Shown here: positions 50,547 through 61,381 of the stretch, one piece after another
Layout: each line of letters begins with the position of its first letter
Position numbering within the stretch: the first letter of the stretch is position 1
Origin: Thalassomonas actiniarum
Lineage (GTDB): Bacteria > Pseudomonadota > Gammaproteobacteria > Enterobacterales > Alteromonadaceae
Direction of reading: 5' to 3'
Assembly (NCBI RefSeq): GCF_000948975.2
Contig: NZ_CP059735.1
Coordinates: forward strand, 6,074,603 to 6,138,602
Length of the DNA stretch: 64,000 nucleotides
Made by a program: the position numbers and the translations under genes
Notes under the pieces: generated by a model
Told to the model about the DNA's origin: nothing
Database searches by the model: none
What the model saw: the letters and a program-made list of their open reading frames with translations, nothing else

Positions 50547-50575
50547 ATGTATCTAACGTTACGTTAAAAAATCAA

Positions 50576-50827
50576 TTAAGCTTTTTCAACTACGTCAACC
50601 AAAGTCCAGTTTTTAGACTTAGACAGTGGACGACATTCACGAATAGTTACTACGTCACCTGCTTTGCACTGGTTAGTTTCATCATGCGCTTTCAACTTAG
50701 TTGAACGGATCATGAATTTACCGTACATAGGGTGTTTAACACGTCGCTCGATCAGCACAGTGATAGACTTATCCATTTTATCACTGACTACGCGACCTTG
50801 TAGTGTACGAAATTTAGCTTCGCTCAT
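50576..50827 (-). CDS. rpsQ: 30S ribosomal protein S17
   Basis: S17 has 83 residues (E. coli 84), with [20 protein letters not shown] and a C-terminal OB-fold segment ([19 protein letters not shown]). It overlaps rpmC by one base and is the last gene of the S10 operon. Confidence 0.97.
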   Translation of the reverse strand: MSEAKFRTLQGRVVSDKMDKSITVLIERRVKHPMYGKFMIRSTKLKAHDETNQCKAGDVVTIRECRPLSKSKNWTLVDVVEKA

Positions 50828-51018
50828 TACGCTCCCGCCTTCTCAGTTATGATAGTCTTCACGCGCGCAATATTGCGGCGTACTTGTCTTAGCAAGTGAG
50901 TTTGAGCTAACTGACCAGTACTTGCTTGCATGCGGTAGTTAAACTGCTCACGCAAAAGTTCCAGTAATTCAGCATTAAGCTCTTCAATGCTCTTTTCTTT
51001 AAGTTCGCTAGCTTTCAT
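50827..51018 (-). CDS. rpmC: 50S ribosomal protein L29
   Basis: L29 lies beside the exit tunnel where SRP and trigger factor dock. It has 63 residues, the E. coli length ([20 protein letters not shown]), and is helical. It overlaps rplP and rpsQ by one base on each side, giving tight translational coupling. Confidence 0.97.
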   Translation of the reverse strand: MKASELKEKSIEELNAELLELLREQFNYRMQASTGQLAQTHLLRQVRRNIARVKTIITEKAGA

Positions 51019-51431
51019 TACATCACCGTTCTAGTTACGAAAGTAGTTTTGAATGGTAGCTTGGCGGCTGCTAATGCAAACGCTTCACGAGCTAACTCTT
51101 CAGAAACACCTTCCATTTCATAAAGAACACGACCTGGTAGGATTTGACAAACCCAATATTCCACGCCACCTTTACCTTTACCCATACGAACCTCAAGAGG
51201 TTTCTTGGTAATTGGCTTATCAGGGAAAACACGGATCCAGATCTTACCTTGACGCTTAACGTGACGCGTCATGGCACGACGAGCAGCCTCAATCTGACGA
51301 GCAGTCATACGACCACGCTCAACAGATTTCAAACCGAAAGTACCGAAGCTAACTGAGCTACCAGTCTGTGCAAGACCACGGTTACGCAGTTTCATTTGCT
51401 TACGGAATTTAGTACGTTTTGGTTGTAACAT
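51018..51431 (-). CDS. rplP: 50S ribosomal protein L16
   Basis: L16 helps shape the A site of the large subunit. It has 137 residues (E. coli 136), with [20 protein letters not shown] and the [11 protein letters not shown] segment. It lies between rpsC and rpmC. Confidence 0.97.
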   Translation of the reverse strand: MLQPKRTKFRKQMKLRNRGLAQTGSSVSFGTFGLKSVERGRMTARQIEAARRAMTRHVKRQGKIWIRVFPDKPITKKPLEVRMGKGKGGVEYWVCQILPGRVLYEMEGVSEELAREAFALAAAKLPFKTTFVTRTVM

Positions 51432-51442
51432 TACTTAGTCCC

Positions 51443-52138
51443 CTACTTACTGCTCTTGCGGCTGTTCTTTCTTTTAGGTTTCTGAGCCGGCTCTGCCTGA
51501 GTTGGCATACCACCGATCACTTCACCTTTAAAGATCCAAACTTTAACACCGATAATACCATAAGTAGTATTGGCTTCAGCTGTTGCATAGTCGATGTCAG
51601 CACGTAAAGTGTGCAGTGGAACACGACCTTCACGGTACCATTCAGCACGGGCAATTTCTGCACCGCCTAAACGACCGCTAACCTGAACTTTAATACCTTT
51701 GGCACCTAAACGCATGGCGTTTTGAACGGCACGCTTCATGGCGCGACGGAACATAACACGACGTTCTAACTGGCTAGTAATGCTTTCGGCAACAAGCTGC
51801 GCATCCATTTCTGGCTTACGTACTTCAGCGATGTTGATTTGAGCAGGAACACCAGCAATTTTAGATACTTTTAAACGTAACTTTTCTACGTCTTCGCCTT
51901 TCTTACCGATCACAACACCCGGACGAGCCGTGTGGATTGTAACGCGGATAGATTTAGCCGGACGCTCAATTACGATTTTTGACAATGATGCACGCTTAAG
52001 TTTTTCTGTCAAATATTCACGTACCAGGTGGTCACCGTGTAAATTGTCAGCAAAATCTTTGCTACTTGCAAACCAAGTAGACGCGAAAGGTTTAGTGATA
52101 CCTAAGCGAATACCATTTGGATGGACTTTTTGACCCAT
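51443..52138 (-). CDS. rpsC: 30S ribosomal protein S3
   Basis: S3 forms part of the mRNA entry site and has helicase-like activity. It has 231 residues (E. coli 233), with an N-terminal KH domain ([16 protein letters not shown]) and a basic C-terminal tail ([11 protein letters not shown]). Confidence 0.97.
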   Translation of the reverse strand: MGQKVHPNGIRLGITKPFASTWFASSKDFADNLHGDHLVREYLTEKLKRASLSKIVIERPAKSIRVTIHTARPGVVIGKKGEDVEKLRLKVSKIAGVPAQINIAEVRKPEMDAQLVAESITSQLERRVMFRRAMKRAVQNAMRLGAKGIKVQVSGRLGGAEIARAEWYREGRVPLHTLRADIDYATAEANTTYGIIGVKVWIFKGEVIGGMPTQAEPAQKPKRKNSRKSSK

Positions 52139-52149
52139 TCTAATATCTC

Positions 52150-52482
52150 CTAGCTATCAGATACAACCACAGTAATGTGGCTAGTACGCTTAAGGATACG
52201 ATCCGCGCGACCTTTCGCACGAGGCTTGATACGCTTCATTGTTGGACCATCGTCAACCATGATGGTTTTAACGTATAGTTCATCAATGTCTGCACCTTCG
52301 TTATGCTCTGCGTTGGCAATAGCCGAGTTAAGCACTTTCTTAACTAGAACAGCAGCTGATTTGTTGCTGAACGTTAATACTTCTAAAGCTTTCTCTACGT
52401 TCATGCCGCGGATTTGATCCACAACTAAACGGGCTTTTTGCGCAGAACCGCGGGCAAATTTATGTTTAGCGATTGCTTCCAT
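52150..52482 (-). CDS. rplV: 50S ribosomal protein L22
   Basis: L22 lines the nascent peptide tunnel. It has 110 residues, the E. coli length, and its extended hairpin ([20 protein letters not shown]) reaches the tunnel constriction where macrolide-resistance changes occur. Confidence 0.97.
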   Translation of the reverse strand: MEAIAKHKFARGSAQKARLVVDQIRGMNVEKALEVLTFSNKSAAVLVKKVLNSAIANAEHNEGADIDELYVKTIMVDDGPTMKRIKPRAKGRADRILKRTSHITVVVSDS

Positions 52483-52493
52483 TTAATTTCCCC

Positions 52494-52790
<297 letters not shown>

Positions 52791-52802
52791 CTAATAAATG
52801 TA

Positions 52803-53627
52803 CTATTTAGTACGACGACGTACGATGAACTTATCGGTACGCTTGTTCTTACGAGTCTTGTAACCCTTAGTTGGTACACCCCAAGGTGATACCGGGTGAC
52901 GACCGCCTGAAGTTTTACCTTCACCACCACCGTGCGGGTGATCAACCGGGTTCATGGCAACACCACGAACGGTTGGGCGAACACCGCGCCAGCGTGAAGC
53001 ACCAGCTTTACCCAGAGAGCGAAGCATGTGTTCAGCGTTGCCGATTTCACCTAAGGTAGCACGACAATCGGCTTCAACTTTGCGCATTTCGCCTGAACGA
53101 AGACGTAAAGTTACATAAGCACCGTCTTTCGCTACTAATTGAGCGTAAGTACCGGCGGCACGGGCGATTTGAGCACCTTTACCTGGCTTAAGTTCGATTG
53201 CGTGAACAACACTACCTAATGGTGTGTTGCGAAGCGGCATAGTGTTACCAGGCTTGATTGGAGCATCAACACCAGACTGGATTGAATCACCAGCTTTTAA
53301 CCCTTTAGGGGCTAAGATGTAACGACGTTCACCGTCTGCGTACAGTACCAGTGCAATGTTAGCACTACGGTTTGGATCATATTCCAAACGCTCTACTTTA
53401 GCAGGGATACCATCTTTAGTACGTTTAAAGTCGATCAGACGATAGTGTTGCTTGTGACCACCACCAACGTGACGAACAGTAATACGACCGGTATTGTTAC
53501 GACCACCAGACTTGCTCTTAGTGTCAAGTAATGGGGCGTAAGGCTTACCTTTGTGCAACTCAGAGTTAACCACTTTAACAACGTGGCGACGACCCGGAGA
53601 AGTAGGTTTACATTTTACAATAGCCAT
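52803..53627 (-). CDS. rplB: 50S ribosomal protein L2
   Basis: L2 supports the peptidyl-transferase centre and subunit association. It has 274 residues (E. coli 273), with the conserved [20 protein letters not shown] segment near the C-terminus. Confidence 0.98.
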   Translation of the reverse strand: MAIVKCKPTSPGRRHVVKVVNSELHKGKPYAPLLDTKSKSGGRNNTGRITVRHVGGGHKQHYRLIDFKRTKDGIPAKVERLEYDPNRSANIALVLYADGERRYILAPKGLKAGDSIQSGVDAPIKPGNTMPLRNTPLGSVVHAIELKPGKGAQIARAAGTYAQLVAKDGAYVTLRLRSGEMRKVEADCRATLGEIGNAEHMLRSLGKAGASRWRGVRPTVRGVAMNPVDHPHGGGEGKTSGGRHPVSPWGVPTKGYKTRKNKRTDKFIVRRRTK

Positions 53628-53644
53628 TTTTGTAAACTCTCCTA

Positions 53645-53947
53645 TTACTCTGCAGCGCCGACGAAGTCGATGTCGCTACCTTCAGCAAGAGTAACGTAGG
53701 CTTTTTTCCAGTCGCTACGACGACCGAAACGAGCACCAGTACGTTTCACTTTACCTTTAACATTTAGTGTGCGAACACCTTCAACAGAAACTTCGAAAAG
53801 CTTCTCAACTGCAGCTTTGATTTCAGCTTTAGTAGCAGTAGTGGCAACTTTGAAAACAACAGTGTTGTTAGCTTCAGCGGCCATAGTGCTTTTCTCAGAA
53901 ATGTTCGGTGCCAGAAGCACTTTTAACAAACGTTCTTCGTTTATCAT
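53645..53947 (-). CDS. rplW: 50S ribosomal protein L23
   Basis: L23 is the docking site for trigger factor and SRP at the tunnel exit. It has 100 residues, the E. coli length ([20 protein letters not shown]). Its start overlaps the rplD stop by four bases. Confidence 0.97.
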   Translation of the reverse strand: MINEERLLKVLLAPNISEKSTMAAEANNTVVFKVATTATKAEIKAAVEKLFEVSVEGVRTLNVKGKVKRTGARFGRRSDWKKAYVTLAEGSDIDFVGAAE

Positions 53948-54549
53948 GCTAACATCTCCTCAATTTGCTTCACTGCACCAGCAGTGATCAAAACTTTTTC
54001 GAAACCAACTAAGCTTACTGGGTCGATACCCGCTACGTCGCGAACGTCAACTTTGTATAAGTTACGGGCTGACAAGAACAGGTTCTCATCAACTTCTGGA
54101 GTTACGATTAATACGTCTTTAAGCTCCAGGCCGTTTAACTTAGCAACTAATTCTTTAGTCTTAGGCGTTTCAACCGCGAAATCATTTACCACAACTAAAC
54201 GTTCTTGACGAACTAGTTCAGAAAGGATGCTTTGAATCGCACCACGGTACATTTTACGGTTTACTTTTTGGCTGTGATCCTGAGGTTTAGCAGCGAATGT
54301 TACGCCACCTGAACGCCAGATTGGACCACGAGTAGTACCGGCACGAGCGCGACCAGTACCTTTTTGACGCCATGGCTTTTTACCGCCACCGCTTACTTCA
54401 GAACGGTTTTTCTGAGCACGAGTACCTTGACGGGCGCCAGCTGCGTAAGCAACGACTACCTGGTGTACTAAAGCTTCATTAAATTCACGTCCAAAGGTTG
54501 CTTCGGAAACTTCAAGAGCGCCTGAAGCGTCTTTTAATGCTAATTCCAT
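53944..54549 (-). CDS. rplD: 50S ribosomal protein L4
   Basis: L4 lines the exit tunnel and in E. coli represses the S10 operon by binding its leader. The ATG at 54549, the second of two adjacent, gives 201 residues, the E. coli length. The tunnel loop ([20 protein letters not shown]) is intact. Confidence 0.97.
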   Translation of the reverse strand: MELALKDASGALEVSEATFGREFNEALVHQVVVAYAAGARQGTRAQKNRSEVSGGGKKPWRQKGTGRARAGTTRGPIWRSGGVTFAAKPQDHSQKVNRKMYRGAIQSILSELVRQERLVVVNDFAVETPKTKELVAKLNGLELKDVLIVTPEVDENLFLSARNLYKVDVRDVAGIDPVSLVGFEKVLITAGAVKQIEEMLA

Positions 54550-54559
54550 CACAGATCTC

Positions 54560-55198
54560 CTAGGCTTTAACAGCTGGCTTGATGATTACGTTGCCGTTGA
54601 TAGCACCCGGAACCGCACCTTTGATAAGGAGCAGGTTACGTTCAGCATCGACACGAACCAATTCAAGGTTTTGCGTAGTAACTTTCGCAGCACCCATGTG
54701 ACCAGACATTTTTTTGCCTTTGAAAACTCGACCTGGTGTTTGACACTGGCCAATTGAACCGTTAGAACGGTGTGAAATCGAGTTACCGTGCGTAGCATCT
54801 TGCATGCTAAAGTTCCAACGCTTAATACCGCCCTGGAAACCTTTACCTTTTGAAGTGCCGGTTACGTCTACTAATTTAGTATCGTTGAATAACTCAACAG
54901 TGATCTCACTGCCTAACTCAATACCTTCACCTTCATTTTCGTTTAAGCGGAATTCCCACAGGCCACGACCTGCTTCGATACCAGCTTTGGCGAAATGACC
55001 GGCTGTTGGCTTGTTAGTACGGTTAGCTTTTTTGCTACCGGTAGTTACTTGAAGCGCTGAGTAACCATCGTTGTCTACAGTTTTAACCTGAGCAACACGG
55101 TTGGCTTCAACTTCTAGGACAGTTACAGGAGTAGATACGCCATCTTCAGTGAAGATGCGAGTCATACCAACCTTACGTCCGACTAGACCTATAGTCAT
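54560..55198 (-). CDS. rplC: 50S ribosomal protein L3
   Basis: L3 is an early 50S assembly protein reaching toward the peptidyl-transferase centre. It has 212 residues (E. coli 209), starting [20 protein letters not shown] and containing the [16 protein letters not shown] segment. Confidence 0.97.
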   Translation of the reverse strand: MTIGLVGRKVGMTRIFTEDGVSTPVTVLEVEANRVAQVKTVDNDGYSALQVTTGSKKANRTNKPTAGHFAKAGIEAGRGLWEFRLNENEGEGIELGSEITVELFNDTKLVDVTGTSKGKGFQGGIKRWNFSMQDATHGNSISHRSNGSIGQCQTPGRVFKGKKMSGHMGAAKVTTQNLELVRVDAERNLLLIKGAVPGAINGNVIIKPAVKA

Positions 55199-55213
55199 GT
55201 CAAAAACCCCCTA

Positions 55214-55692
<479 letters not shown>

Positions 55693-55698
55693 AGGCGT

Positions 55699-55726
55699 AT
55701 TATACAGATGTGGAAATAATATGCAA
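55699..55726 (-). promoter_or_regulatory. Sigma-70 promoter of the S10 operon
   Basis: Read on the minus strand, TTGCAT (55721-55726), a 16-base spacer and TATAAT (55699-55704) form a near-consensus promoter. Transcription would begin near 55692. Confidence 0.8.
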
Positions 55727-56202
55727 CCATCAATTAACCGGGAGAGAATGCCTTAATCCGGCAAGCCCGAAACACGGATTTCACTATGGTCAAGTCGTCG
55801 GGCAAACCCGGCAATCTCCAGATGGCCTCTTGGGACTTGGCATTTAAAAATAGAACACAGGCTGCTAATTTTAGCCCTGCCGGTAATAAAAGGAAGAACG
55901 ATTACAAAAGCAATTGCTCTTCTATATATAGGTATAAAAAAGTGCGACGCTTTTGCCCTGCCTTATATAGCCATTATCAAATGACCTTAGTGTCGGTGTA
56001 TTATAGCAACAGCCATCAGCAAGCAATGTCCCAGATAATACCGGCGAGAAAACAAACAAATAAGATCATTGCCGGAAAATAACCGATCAATCCATATAGT
56101 ATCAAATACTTAGCAGAGCAATTAATAGCCTAAAACAGCAAATAAAGCCAACGAATAGTAAAATTAATCGCTTTTCTTATATTTGTTTTGGGCAACTAAT
56201 GG

Positions 56203-56208
56203 TATACT
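56203..56208 (+). promoter_or_regulatory. Probable -10 box of fusA2
   Basis: TATACT lies about 45 bases before the fusA2 ATG, in a region reading away from rpsJ. No good -35 is seen at 16-18 bases. The region 55727-56202 between the two divergent promoters shows no supported gene. Confidence 0.45.
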
Positions 56209-56252
56209 CGCGCGCAATTTTTCAACAAATCATTATTTAATAGAGTAAAGAG

Positions 56253-58340
56253 ATGGCAGATTTATCCAAATATAGAAATATTGGTATCTTCGCTCACGTT
56301 GATGCTGGTAAAACCACAACAACTGAACGTATCCTTAAATTAACCGGTAAAATTCATAAGACCGGTGAAGTACATGACGGTGAGTCTACAACTGACTTCA
56401 TGGAACAAGAAGCTGAGCGCGGTATTACTATCCAGTCAGCGGCAACCACGTGTTTCTGGAATGATCATCGCATGAACATCATCGATACTCCTGGTCACGT
56501 TGATTTCACAGTTGAAGTTTACCGTTCACTTAAAGTACTTGACGGTGGTGTTGGTGTTTTCTGTGGATCTGGTGGTGTTGAGCCTCAGTCAGAAACTAAC
56601 TGGCGTTACGCGAATGATTCAGAAGTTGCCCGTCTGATCATGGTAAACAAATTAGACCGTTTAGGTGCTAACTTCTACCGTGTTGTTGATCAAGTTAAAA
56701 ACGTACTTGGCGCTAACCCGTTAGTAATGACTTTACCAATCGGTGAAGAAGACGGTTTTGTTGGTGTAGTAGATCTTTTATCTGAAAAAGCCTACATCTG
56801 GGATGACACAGGTCTTCCTGAAAACTTCGAAATCACAGATATCCCGGCTGACTTAGTTGAAAAAGCTGCCGAGTACCGTGAAGAGCTAATCGAAACTGCG
56901 TTAGAGCAAGACGATGAGCTGTTAGAAGCCTACATGGAAGGTGAAATGCCGACTATGGAACAAATCAAGGCGTGTATCCGTGAAGGTACCCGTACTATGG
57001 CTTTCTTCCCAACTTACTGTGCATCAGCATTCAAAAACAAAGGTATTCAGTTAATTCTTGACGCCGTTGTTGATTACTTACCTTCTCCTACTGAAGTTGA
57101 CCCTCAGCCGTTAACTGATGAAAAAGGTGAGCCGACTGGTGAAGTTGCCACTGTTTCTACAGATGGTCCTTTACGTGCTCTTGCCTTTAAAATCATGGAT
57201 GACCGTTTCGGTGCCCTTACCTTTATCCGTATCTACTCAGGTACCTTGAATAAAGGTGATACTATCCTTAACTCATTCACTGGTAAAACCGAGCGTATCG
57301 GCCGTATGGTTGAAATGCACGCCGATGACCGTACTGAGCTAAGCACAGCACAAGCCGGTGACATCCTTGCCGTTGTAGGTATGAAGAACGTACAAACAGG
57401 TCACACGTTATGTGATCCGAAAGACCCTTGTACACTTGAGCCGATGATCTTCCCAGAGCCGGTAATTTCAATCGCCGTTTCTCCAAGTGACAAAGGTTCA
57501 ACAGAGAAAATGGGTATCGCGATCGGTAAGATGGTTGCTGAAGATCCTACGTTCCAGGTTGAAACTGACCAAGATTCAGGTGAAACCATCCTTAAAGGTA
57601 TGGGTGAACTTCACTTAGATATCAAAGTTGATATCCTTAAGCGTACTTACGGTGTTGAATTAGCAGTAGGTAAACCTCAGGTTGCTTACCGTGAAACTAT
57701 CACTCAGCCGATTGAAGATTCTTACACGCATAAGAAACAATCTGGTGGTTCAGGTCAGTTCGGTAAGATCGACTACCGCATCAAGCCAGGCGAACCAGGT
57801 TCAGGTTTCGTGTTCACTTCAACTGTTGTTGGTGGTAACGTACCTAAAGAATTCTTCCCTGCCGTTGAGAAAGGTTTCAGAACCATGATGGACGAAGGTG
57901 TTCTTGCTGGCTTCCCGGTATTAGACGTTGAAGTTGAATTATACGACGGTGGTTTCCACGCAGTCGATTCATCTGCTGTTGCTTTCGAAATCGCTGCTAA
58001 AGGCGCTTTCCGTCAGTCAATTCCTAAGGCCGGTGCTCAGTTAATCGAACCTATCATGAAGGTTGACGTGTTCACTCCTGAAGATCACGTTGGTGATGTT
58101 ATCGGTGACTTAAACCGTCGTCGCGGCATGATCAAAGATCAGGAAGCGGGTGTTTCTGGTGTTCGCATCAAAGCTGACGTTCCACTTTCTGAAATGTTCG
58201 GTTACATCGGGTCATTACGTACAATGACTTCTGGTCGTGGTCAGTTCTCTATGGAATTCAGCCACTACATGCCTTGTCCGAACAACGTAGCTGAAGCGGT
58301 AATCGCTGAAGTTAAAGCGGCTAAAGAAGCTAAAAAATAA
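56253..58340 (+). CDS. fusA2: Elongation factor G, second copy type (EF-G2)
   Basis: This 695-residue translational GTPase has G1 [11 protein letters not shown]3 DTPGHVD and G4 NKLDRLG. Domains II-V follow. The start [20 protein letters not shown] and the signature [18 protein letters not shown] match the EF-G2 form found as a second copy in Vibrio, Shewanella and Colwellia, rather than the fusA of the rpsL-rpsG-fusA-tuf operon. EF-G2-type factors may be specialised for translocation or ribosome recycling; which applies here is not known. AGAG precedes the ATG. It is transcribed away from the S10 operon, in place of the usual fusA-tuf pair. Confidence 0.92.
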   Translation: MADLSKYRNIGIFAHVDAGKTTTTERILKLTGKIHKTGEVHDGESTTDFMEQEAERGITIQSAATTCFWNDHRMNIIDTPGHVDFTVEVYRSLKVLDGGVGVFCGSGGVEPQSETNWRYANDSEVARLIMVNKLDRLGANFYRVVDQVKNVLGANPLVMTLPIGEEDGFVGVVDLLSEKAYIWDDTGLPENFEITDIPADLVEKAAEYREELIETALEQDDELLEAYMEGEMPTMEQIKACIREGTRTMAFFPTYCASAFKNKGIQLILDAVVDYLPSPTEVDPQPLTDEKGEPTGEVATVSTDGPLRALAFKIMDDRFGALTFIRIYSGTLNKGDTILNSFTGKTERIGRMVEMHADDRTELSTAQAGDILAVVGMKNVQTGHTLCDPKDPCTLEPMIFPEPVISIAVSPSDKGSTEKMGIAIGKMVAEDPTFQVETDQDSGETILKGMGELHLDIKVDILKRTYGVELAVGKPQVAYRETITQPIEDSYTHKKQSGGSGQFGKIDYRIKPGEPGSGFVFTSTVVGGNVPKEFFPAVEKGFRTMMDEGVLAGFPVLDVEVELYDGGFHAVDSSAVAFEIAAKGAFRQSIPKAGAQLIEPIMKVDVFTPEDHVGDVIGDLNRRRGMIKDQEAGVSGVRIKADVPLSEMFGYIGSLRTMTSGRGQFSMEFSHYMPCPNNVAEAVIAEVKAAKEAKK

Positions 58341-58371
58341 TCGTCCTTAGCTTAACGGCTAATACACGATG

Positions 58372-58402
58372 AAGAAAAAGGATGCTCCGGCATCCTTTTT
58401 TA
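58372..58402 (+). terminator. Rho-independent terminator after fusA2
   Basis: AAGGATGC and GCATCCTT form an eight-base stem around TCCG, flanked by A- and T-runs, so it may work in both directions. Confidence 0.9.
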
Positions 58403-58528
58403 ATGCCAAAAGAAAAGTTAGCCACCGCCCTGTATTATTTCCCGACTGACATTTTCCCGCCAGACATGCTTAAGCGGCAACCCCTTTCTGAGCGCAGCAG
58501 TCTGCTGTTTACAACTAAAGCTTACCCG

Positions 58529-58819
58529 CTATTGTCCGCTACCAGTTCCTGAGACGGGCGGCAGTTTAGCCGGGGTAATAGTCAGCTGTCCCTGGTTAAC
58601 CGTGACTACTACTTTTCCTCCTATCGGAAAACCGGCCTGGCGCAGCCATTTTCCCTGCAGAAAAATGCAGGGCTGCAGGTTTACGGGGGTGTAATGAAAC
58701 CCCGGTCCCTTTTTCCTGACGGCAGGGGCGCAAATGGTTTCCAAAGTGGTGAGTTTTCGGGTGAGCGGATATTTTGCTTTTGCCGAGCGGGGCTCTGGCG
58801 TATGATAATAATCAGCCAT
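58529..58819 (-). CDS. SymE-like (type I toxin family) protein
   Basis: This is a 96-residue protein whose C-terminal part (FLQGKWLRQAGFPIGGKVVV, then LTITPAKL) matches the SymE toxin domain, an AbrB-like swapped-hairpin fold. In E. coli SymE cleaves RNA and is repressed by LexA and by the antisense RNA SymR. No second copy lies near. The 5' region contains three stacked inverted repeats and no LexA box was recognised, so control may differ. Many solitary SymE-like proteins have no proven toxicity. Confidence 0.75.
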   Translation of the reverse strand: MADYYHTPEPRSAKAKYPLTRKLTTLETICAPAVRKKGPGFHYTPVNLQPCIFLQGKWLRQAGFPIGGKVVVTVNQGQLTITPAKLPPVSGTGSGQ

Positions 58820-58851
58820 GACGGACTCCTTTTAAGTTCGTTGTGGTTAGC

Positions 58852-58970
58852 AGCCTCTGAGTGAGTCACCACTCAGGGGTTGCGACCAGGACTTTCTAAC
58901 AAGCGATACCACACTTGTTATATCGGTTAACAAGGGGCGAGAGAATATGTCTGCTGTCTTGTTAACCGAT
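58852..58970. repeat. Cluster of three inverted repeats upstream of the SymE-like gene
   Basis: Pairs are CTGAGTG (58857-58863) with CACTCAG (58869-58875); TAACAAG (58897-58903) with CTTGTTA (58914-58920); and a 13-base perfect pair, 58922-58934 with 58958-58970, whose arms also contain TAACAAG and CTTGTTA. The rest of the gap to 59279 holds a further TTAACCGAT copy near 59036 and AATAAGCGG repeats but no supported gene. Confidence 0.7.
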
Positions 58971-59279
58971 GTCATTAAGCAAAGACCAATAAGCGGCTTA
59001 TAGCAATAATAAGCGGGCTTGTTTTATAACGGCTTTTAACCGATGCGGACTATAGAGTTTACGGCTGAAATTAACCGCTTATGTTACTTTGCTTATGGGC
59101 CGTTAAAGCTCCCTCAAGGACATTTTTCCCCATTCACCATCAGCATACAGAGCTTAATTTTTATTGCCTTTGTTTGCCTTAGAAAGCGGGTACAGACACA
59201 ACCGACTATGCATGAGCCGGTATAGCAAAACAGAAAGTAAAAAGGTTACCACCAAGGCAACAACAGAAATAAATGAAAA

Positions 59280-60185
59280 TTACCGGCCAAGTCGTTGTTT
59301 AAACACTGCCTGAATAAAATCCATAAAGGCTTTTACCTTAGAAATGTTAAGTCTGTGTTTAGGATAGAGGGCATAAACATCGACATCCGGCATACCCCAG
59401 GCCGGCATCAGCTGTAATAACTTGCCATCCGCCAACTCCTGCTGGCACATATAGTCGGGGATGATCGCCACTCCCAGACCTTCCGTTGCCATTTGTTTCA
59501 ACATCAAAAAATCATCGACCAGCATTTTAGCCGCCACCTTGAACTCCTGTTGTTCTTCCCTGGATGCCAACAAGAACCGCCCGTTATTCTGGACATTGGT
59601 CATTAATAAGAAATCTTTCTGTTTTAGTTGCTCGATCTCCTTTACTTCACCATGGCGCTTGACATAATCCGGGCTGGCATATATTTTTCGGCTTACCTTG
59701 CCCAGGCGCTTGGCAATCAGGCGTGAATCTTCCAGTTCGCCAATGCGGATAACCAGGTCAAAACCTTCATCTATCAGATCAACACGGCGATTTAATAAAT
59801 TCAGCTGTAAGTTAATCGCCGGATGTTGGTGCATAAACCGGCCCAGTACCGGCTTTAGGATTTCATGTCCCATGCCTACCGAGGCACAAATACACAACTG
59901 CCCTTTCACCTCATTTAATTGTTGGCTGATGCCGGCTTCGGCCAGCTCTACCTCCTGATGAATATTTCGGCAATGGGCAAGATAGTCTTTGCCCGCCTCG
60001 GTAATGTGTTGTGAGCGGGTCGTACGCTCTAATAACGTGACCCCGAGTTGCTGCTCTAAACGGGAAATCTTTCGACTCAGATTCGCCTTGGGCATATTTA
60101 ATCGTTCTGCCGCCAGGGTAAAGCTGCCTGCGTCAATAACAGCGATGAACAGCATCATATCATTCAGATCTGTTGTCTTTGTCAT
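59280..60185 (-). CDS. LysR-family transcriptional regulator (YhaJ-like)
   Basis: This is a 301-residue LysR regulator: N-terminal winged helix-turn-helix (FTLAAERLNMPKANLSRKIS) and a substrate-binding domain (CICASVGMGHEILKPVLGRF; GLGVAIIPDYMCQQELADG). It diverges from the pirin gene with 124 bases between starts. The pair recalls E. coli yhaJ-yhaK, in which YhaJ activates yhaK; that makes autoregulation and control of the neighbour likely. The inducer is unknown. Confidence 0.9.
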   Translation of the reverse strand: MTKTTDLNDMMLFIAVIDAGSFTLAAERLNMPKANLSRKISRLEQQLGVTLLERTTRSQHITEAGKDYLAHCRNIHQEVELAEAGISQQLNEVKGQLCICASVGMGHEILKPVLGRFMHQHPAINLQLNLLNRRVDLIDEGFDLVIRIGELEDSRLIAKRLGKVSRKIYASPDYVKRHGEVKEIEQLKQKDFLLMTNVQNNGRFLLASREEQQEFKVAAKMLVDDFLMLKQMATEGLGVAIIPDYMCQQELADGKLLQLMPAWGMPDVDVYALYPKHRLNISKVKAFMDFIQAVFKQRLGR

Positions 60186-60309
60186 GAGAACCTGCGTTTG
60201 TTGTTAAAAATGAGATAATGAGTTTAGTTTATCGGCATTTATCAAACAATACTAATTCCCTAAGATAGCTCCATCAACAAAACAAACAAGCAAGCAAACG
60301 GAGCTAGTC

Positions 60310-61014
60310 ATGAAAATAATATCAAGAGATACATTAGCATTAGGCGGTTTTGCAGGAATTAGGGAGCACCGCCTGGTAACCGATAGCCGCATTTTCGCCG
60401 AGCGCAAGAAGCCGGAAGCCTCGGAAGGCTTAGGCAGCATGGTATATCTTGCCGATGCACAATATAACCCTAAGGGAGAGTCTGGTATGCACCCCCATAG
60501 TGAAATCGATGTGATCTCTGTGATCATCGAAGGACGGGTCAGCCACAAAGGTTCCATGGAACACGGTAAAAACCTTGTTGCCGGAGATGTTCAGGTACAG
60601 CGTGCCGGTGGTGAAGGCTTTGATCATAACGAAATAAATCCGGACAACAGCAAAAACAGGATGCTGCAAGTATGGGCTTTGCCGGAAACAAAAGGGCAGC
60701 CTGCCTCTTATAAATTTTATACACCTAAACTGGGTGGGGTGACCCGAATTTATGGTGGAGATAAAACCCAAACTGAAACCTTTGACAGCCATACTATGAT
60801 CGACATAATCCACTTAAAGGCTGGCAACAGTATGGCGCTGGCTGACGAACAACTATCTTACGTCATAACCGGACAAGCCACATTTTACGAACCAAAAGAC
60901 AGCAATGACAACTCCGTACACCAAGCCCAGGAAGGCAACCTGATCCGCAGTATGGATGCCAAGGTAACTGCCACCCATGATTTACATATGCTGGTGGTTA
61001 GTCAACAGGCCTAA
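60310..61014 (+). CDS. Pirin-family protein (YhaK-like)
   Basis: This is a 234-residue bicupin protein of the pirin family. The metal-binding cupin motif is visible in the N-terminal half (GMHPHSEIDVISVIIEGRVS, then SMEHG and FDHNEIN). The closest recalled relatives are YhaK, a redox-responsive protein, and YhhW, a quercetinase. It is the likely target of the divergent LysR regulator. The spacer 60186-60309 contains AT-rich T-N11-A type sites but no single clear operator. Confidence 0.85.
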   Translation: MKIISRDTLALGGFAGIREHRLVTDSRIFAERKKPEASEGLGSMVYLADAQYNPKGESGMHPHSEIDVISVIIEGRVSHKGSMEHGKNLVAGDVQVQRAGGEGFDHNEINPDNSKNRMLQVWALPETKGQPASYKFYTPKLGGVTRIYGGDKTQTETFDSHTMIDIIHLKAGNSMALADEQLSYVITGQATFYEPKDSNDNSVHQAQEGNLIRSMDAKVTATHDLHMLVVSQQA

Positions 61015-61057
61015 GACCGTGTCAGCAAGATAGAAAAATTAATTTAGGAGAGAAAAG

Positions 61058-61264
61058 ATGAAGAGTCATTCGCAGGGAAATAAACATATTATGGCGTTAA
61101 TCACCTTTTTAGCCTTAGTGCCCTTAGTTTACTTTATTCCCGATTTTGCCGGACAGTTCCTGCCTGCAATCAAGTGGCTAAATGTTATGGCAGCAGTTGG
61201 CATCATAGTGCCTATTATGTCTTATATAATAATGCCAATAGCAAGTAAGCTTCTCTCCCGTTAA
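61058..61264 (+). CDS. Small inner-membrane protein, two helices
   Basis: This is a 68-residue protein with two predicted transmembrane helices (residues about 11-28 and 38-60) and a basic C-terminus. TAGGAGAG lies just upstream of the ATG, and it follows the pirin gene by 43 bases, so it is probably cotranscribed. No family was recognised. A terminator follows. Confidence 0.7.
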   Translation: MKSHSQGNKHIMALITFLALVPLVYFIPDFAGQFLPAIKWLNVMAAVGIIVPIMSYIIMPIASKLLSR

Positions 61265-61293
61265 CGGCTGGAGGAGCGACTTAGTTGCAGATA

Positions 61294-61321
61294 CAAAAAA
61301 GGCCGCTTGCACGACCTTTTT
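61294..61321 (+). terminator. Terminator after the pirin operon
   Basis: A stem of AAAAAGG with one mismatch and CCTTTTT, closed by CG pairs around CTTGCA, ends in a T-run. Confidence 0.75.
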
Positions 61322-61381
61322 CTGATTTAGCTGTTACTCTAAAGCATCGATATTAGTCGATGCCTTCCTTTTAGGTAAGAG

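Noticed and set aside
55786-56082. A 98-codon plus-strand frame between S10 and fusA2
   Set aside because: No ribosome site, irregular composition and a location between two divergent promoters; it is probably chance.
58897-58970. The TAACAAG/CTTGTTA repeats as an integron attC site
   Set aside because: The arms do not follow the RYYYAAC/GTTRRRY core pattern, and no integrase or cassette array is present.
59043-59225. A 60-codon plus-strand frame downstream of the inverted repeats
   Set aside because: No ribosome site and no recognisable product.
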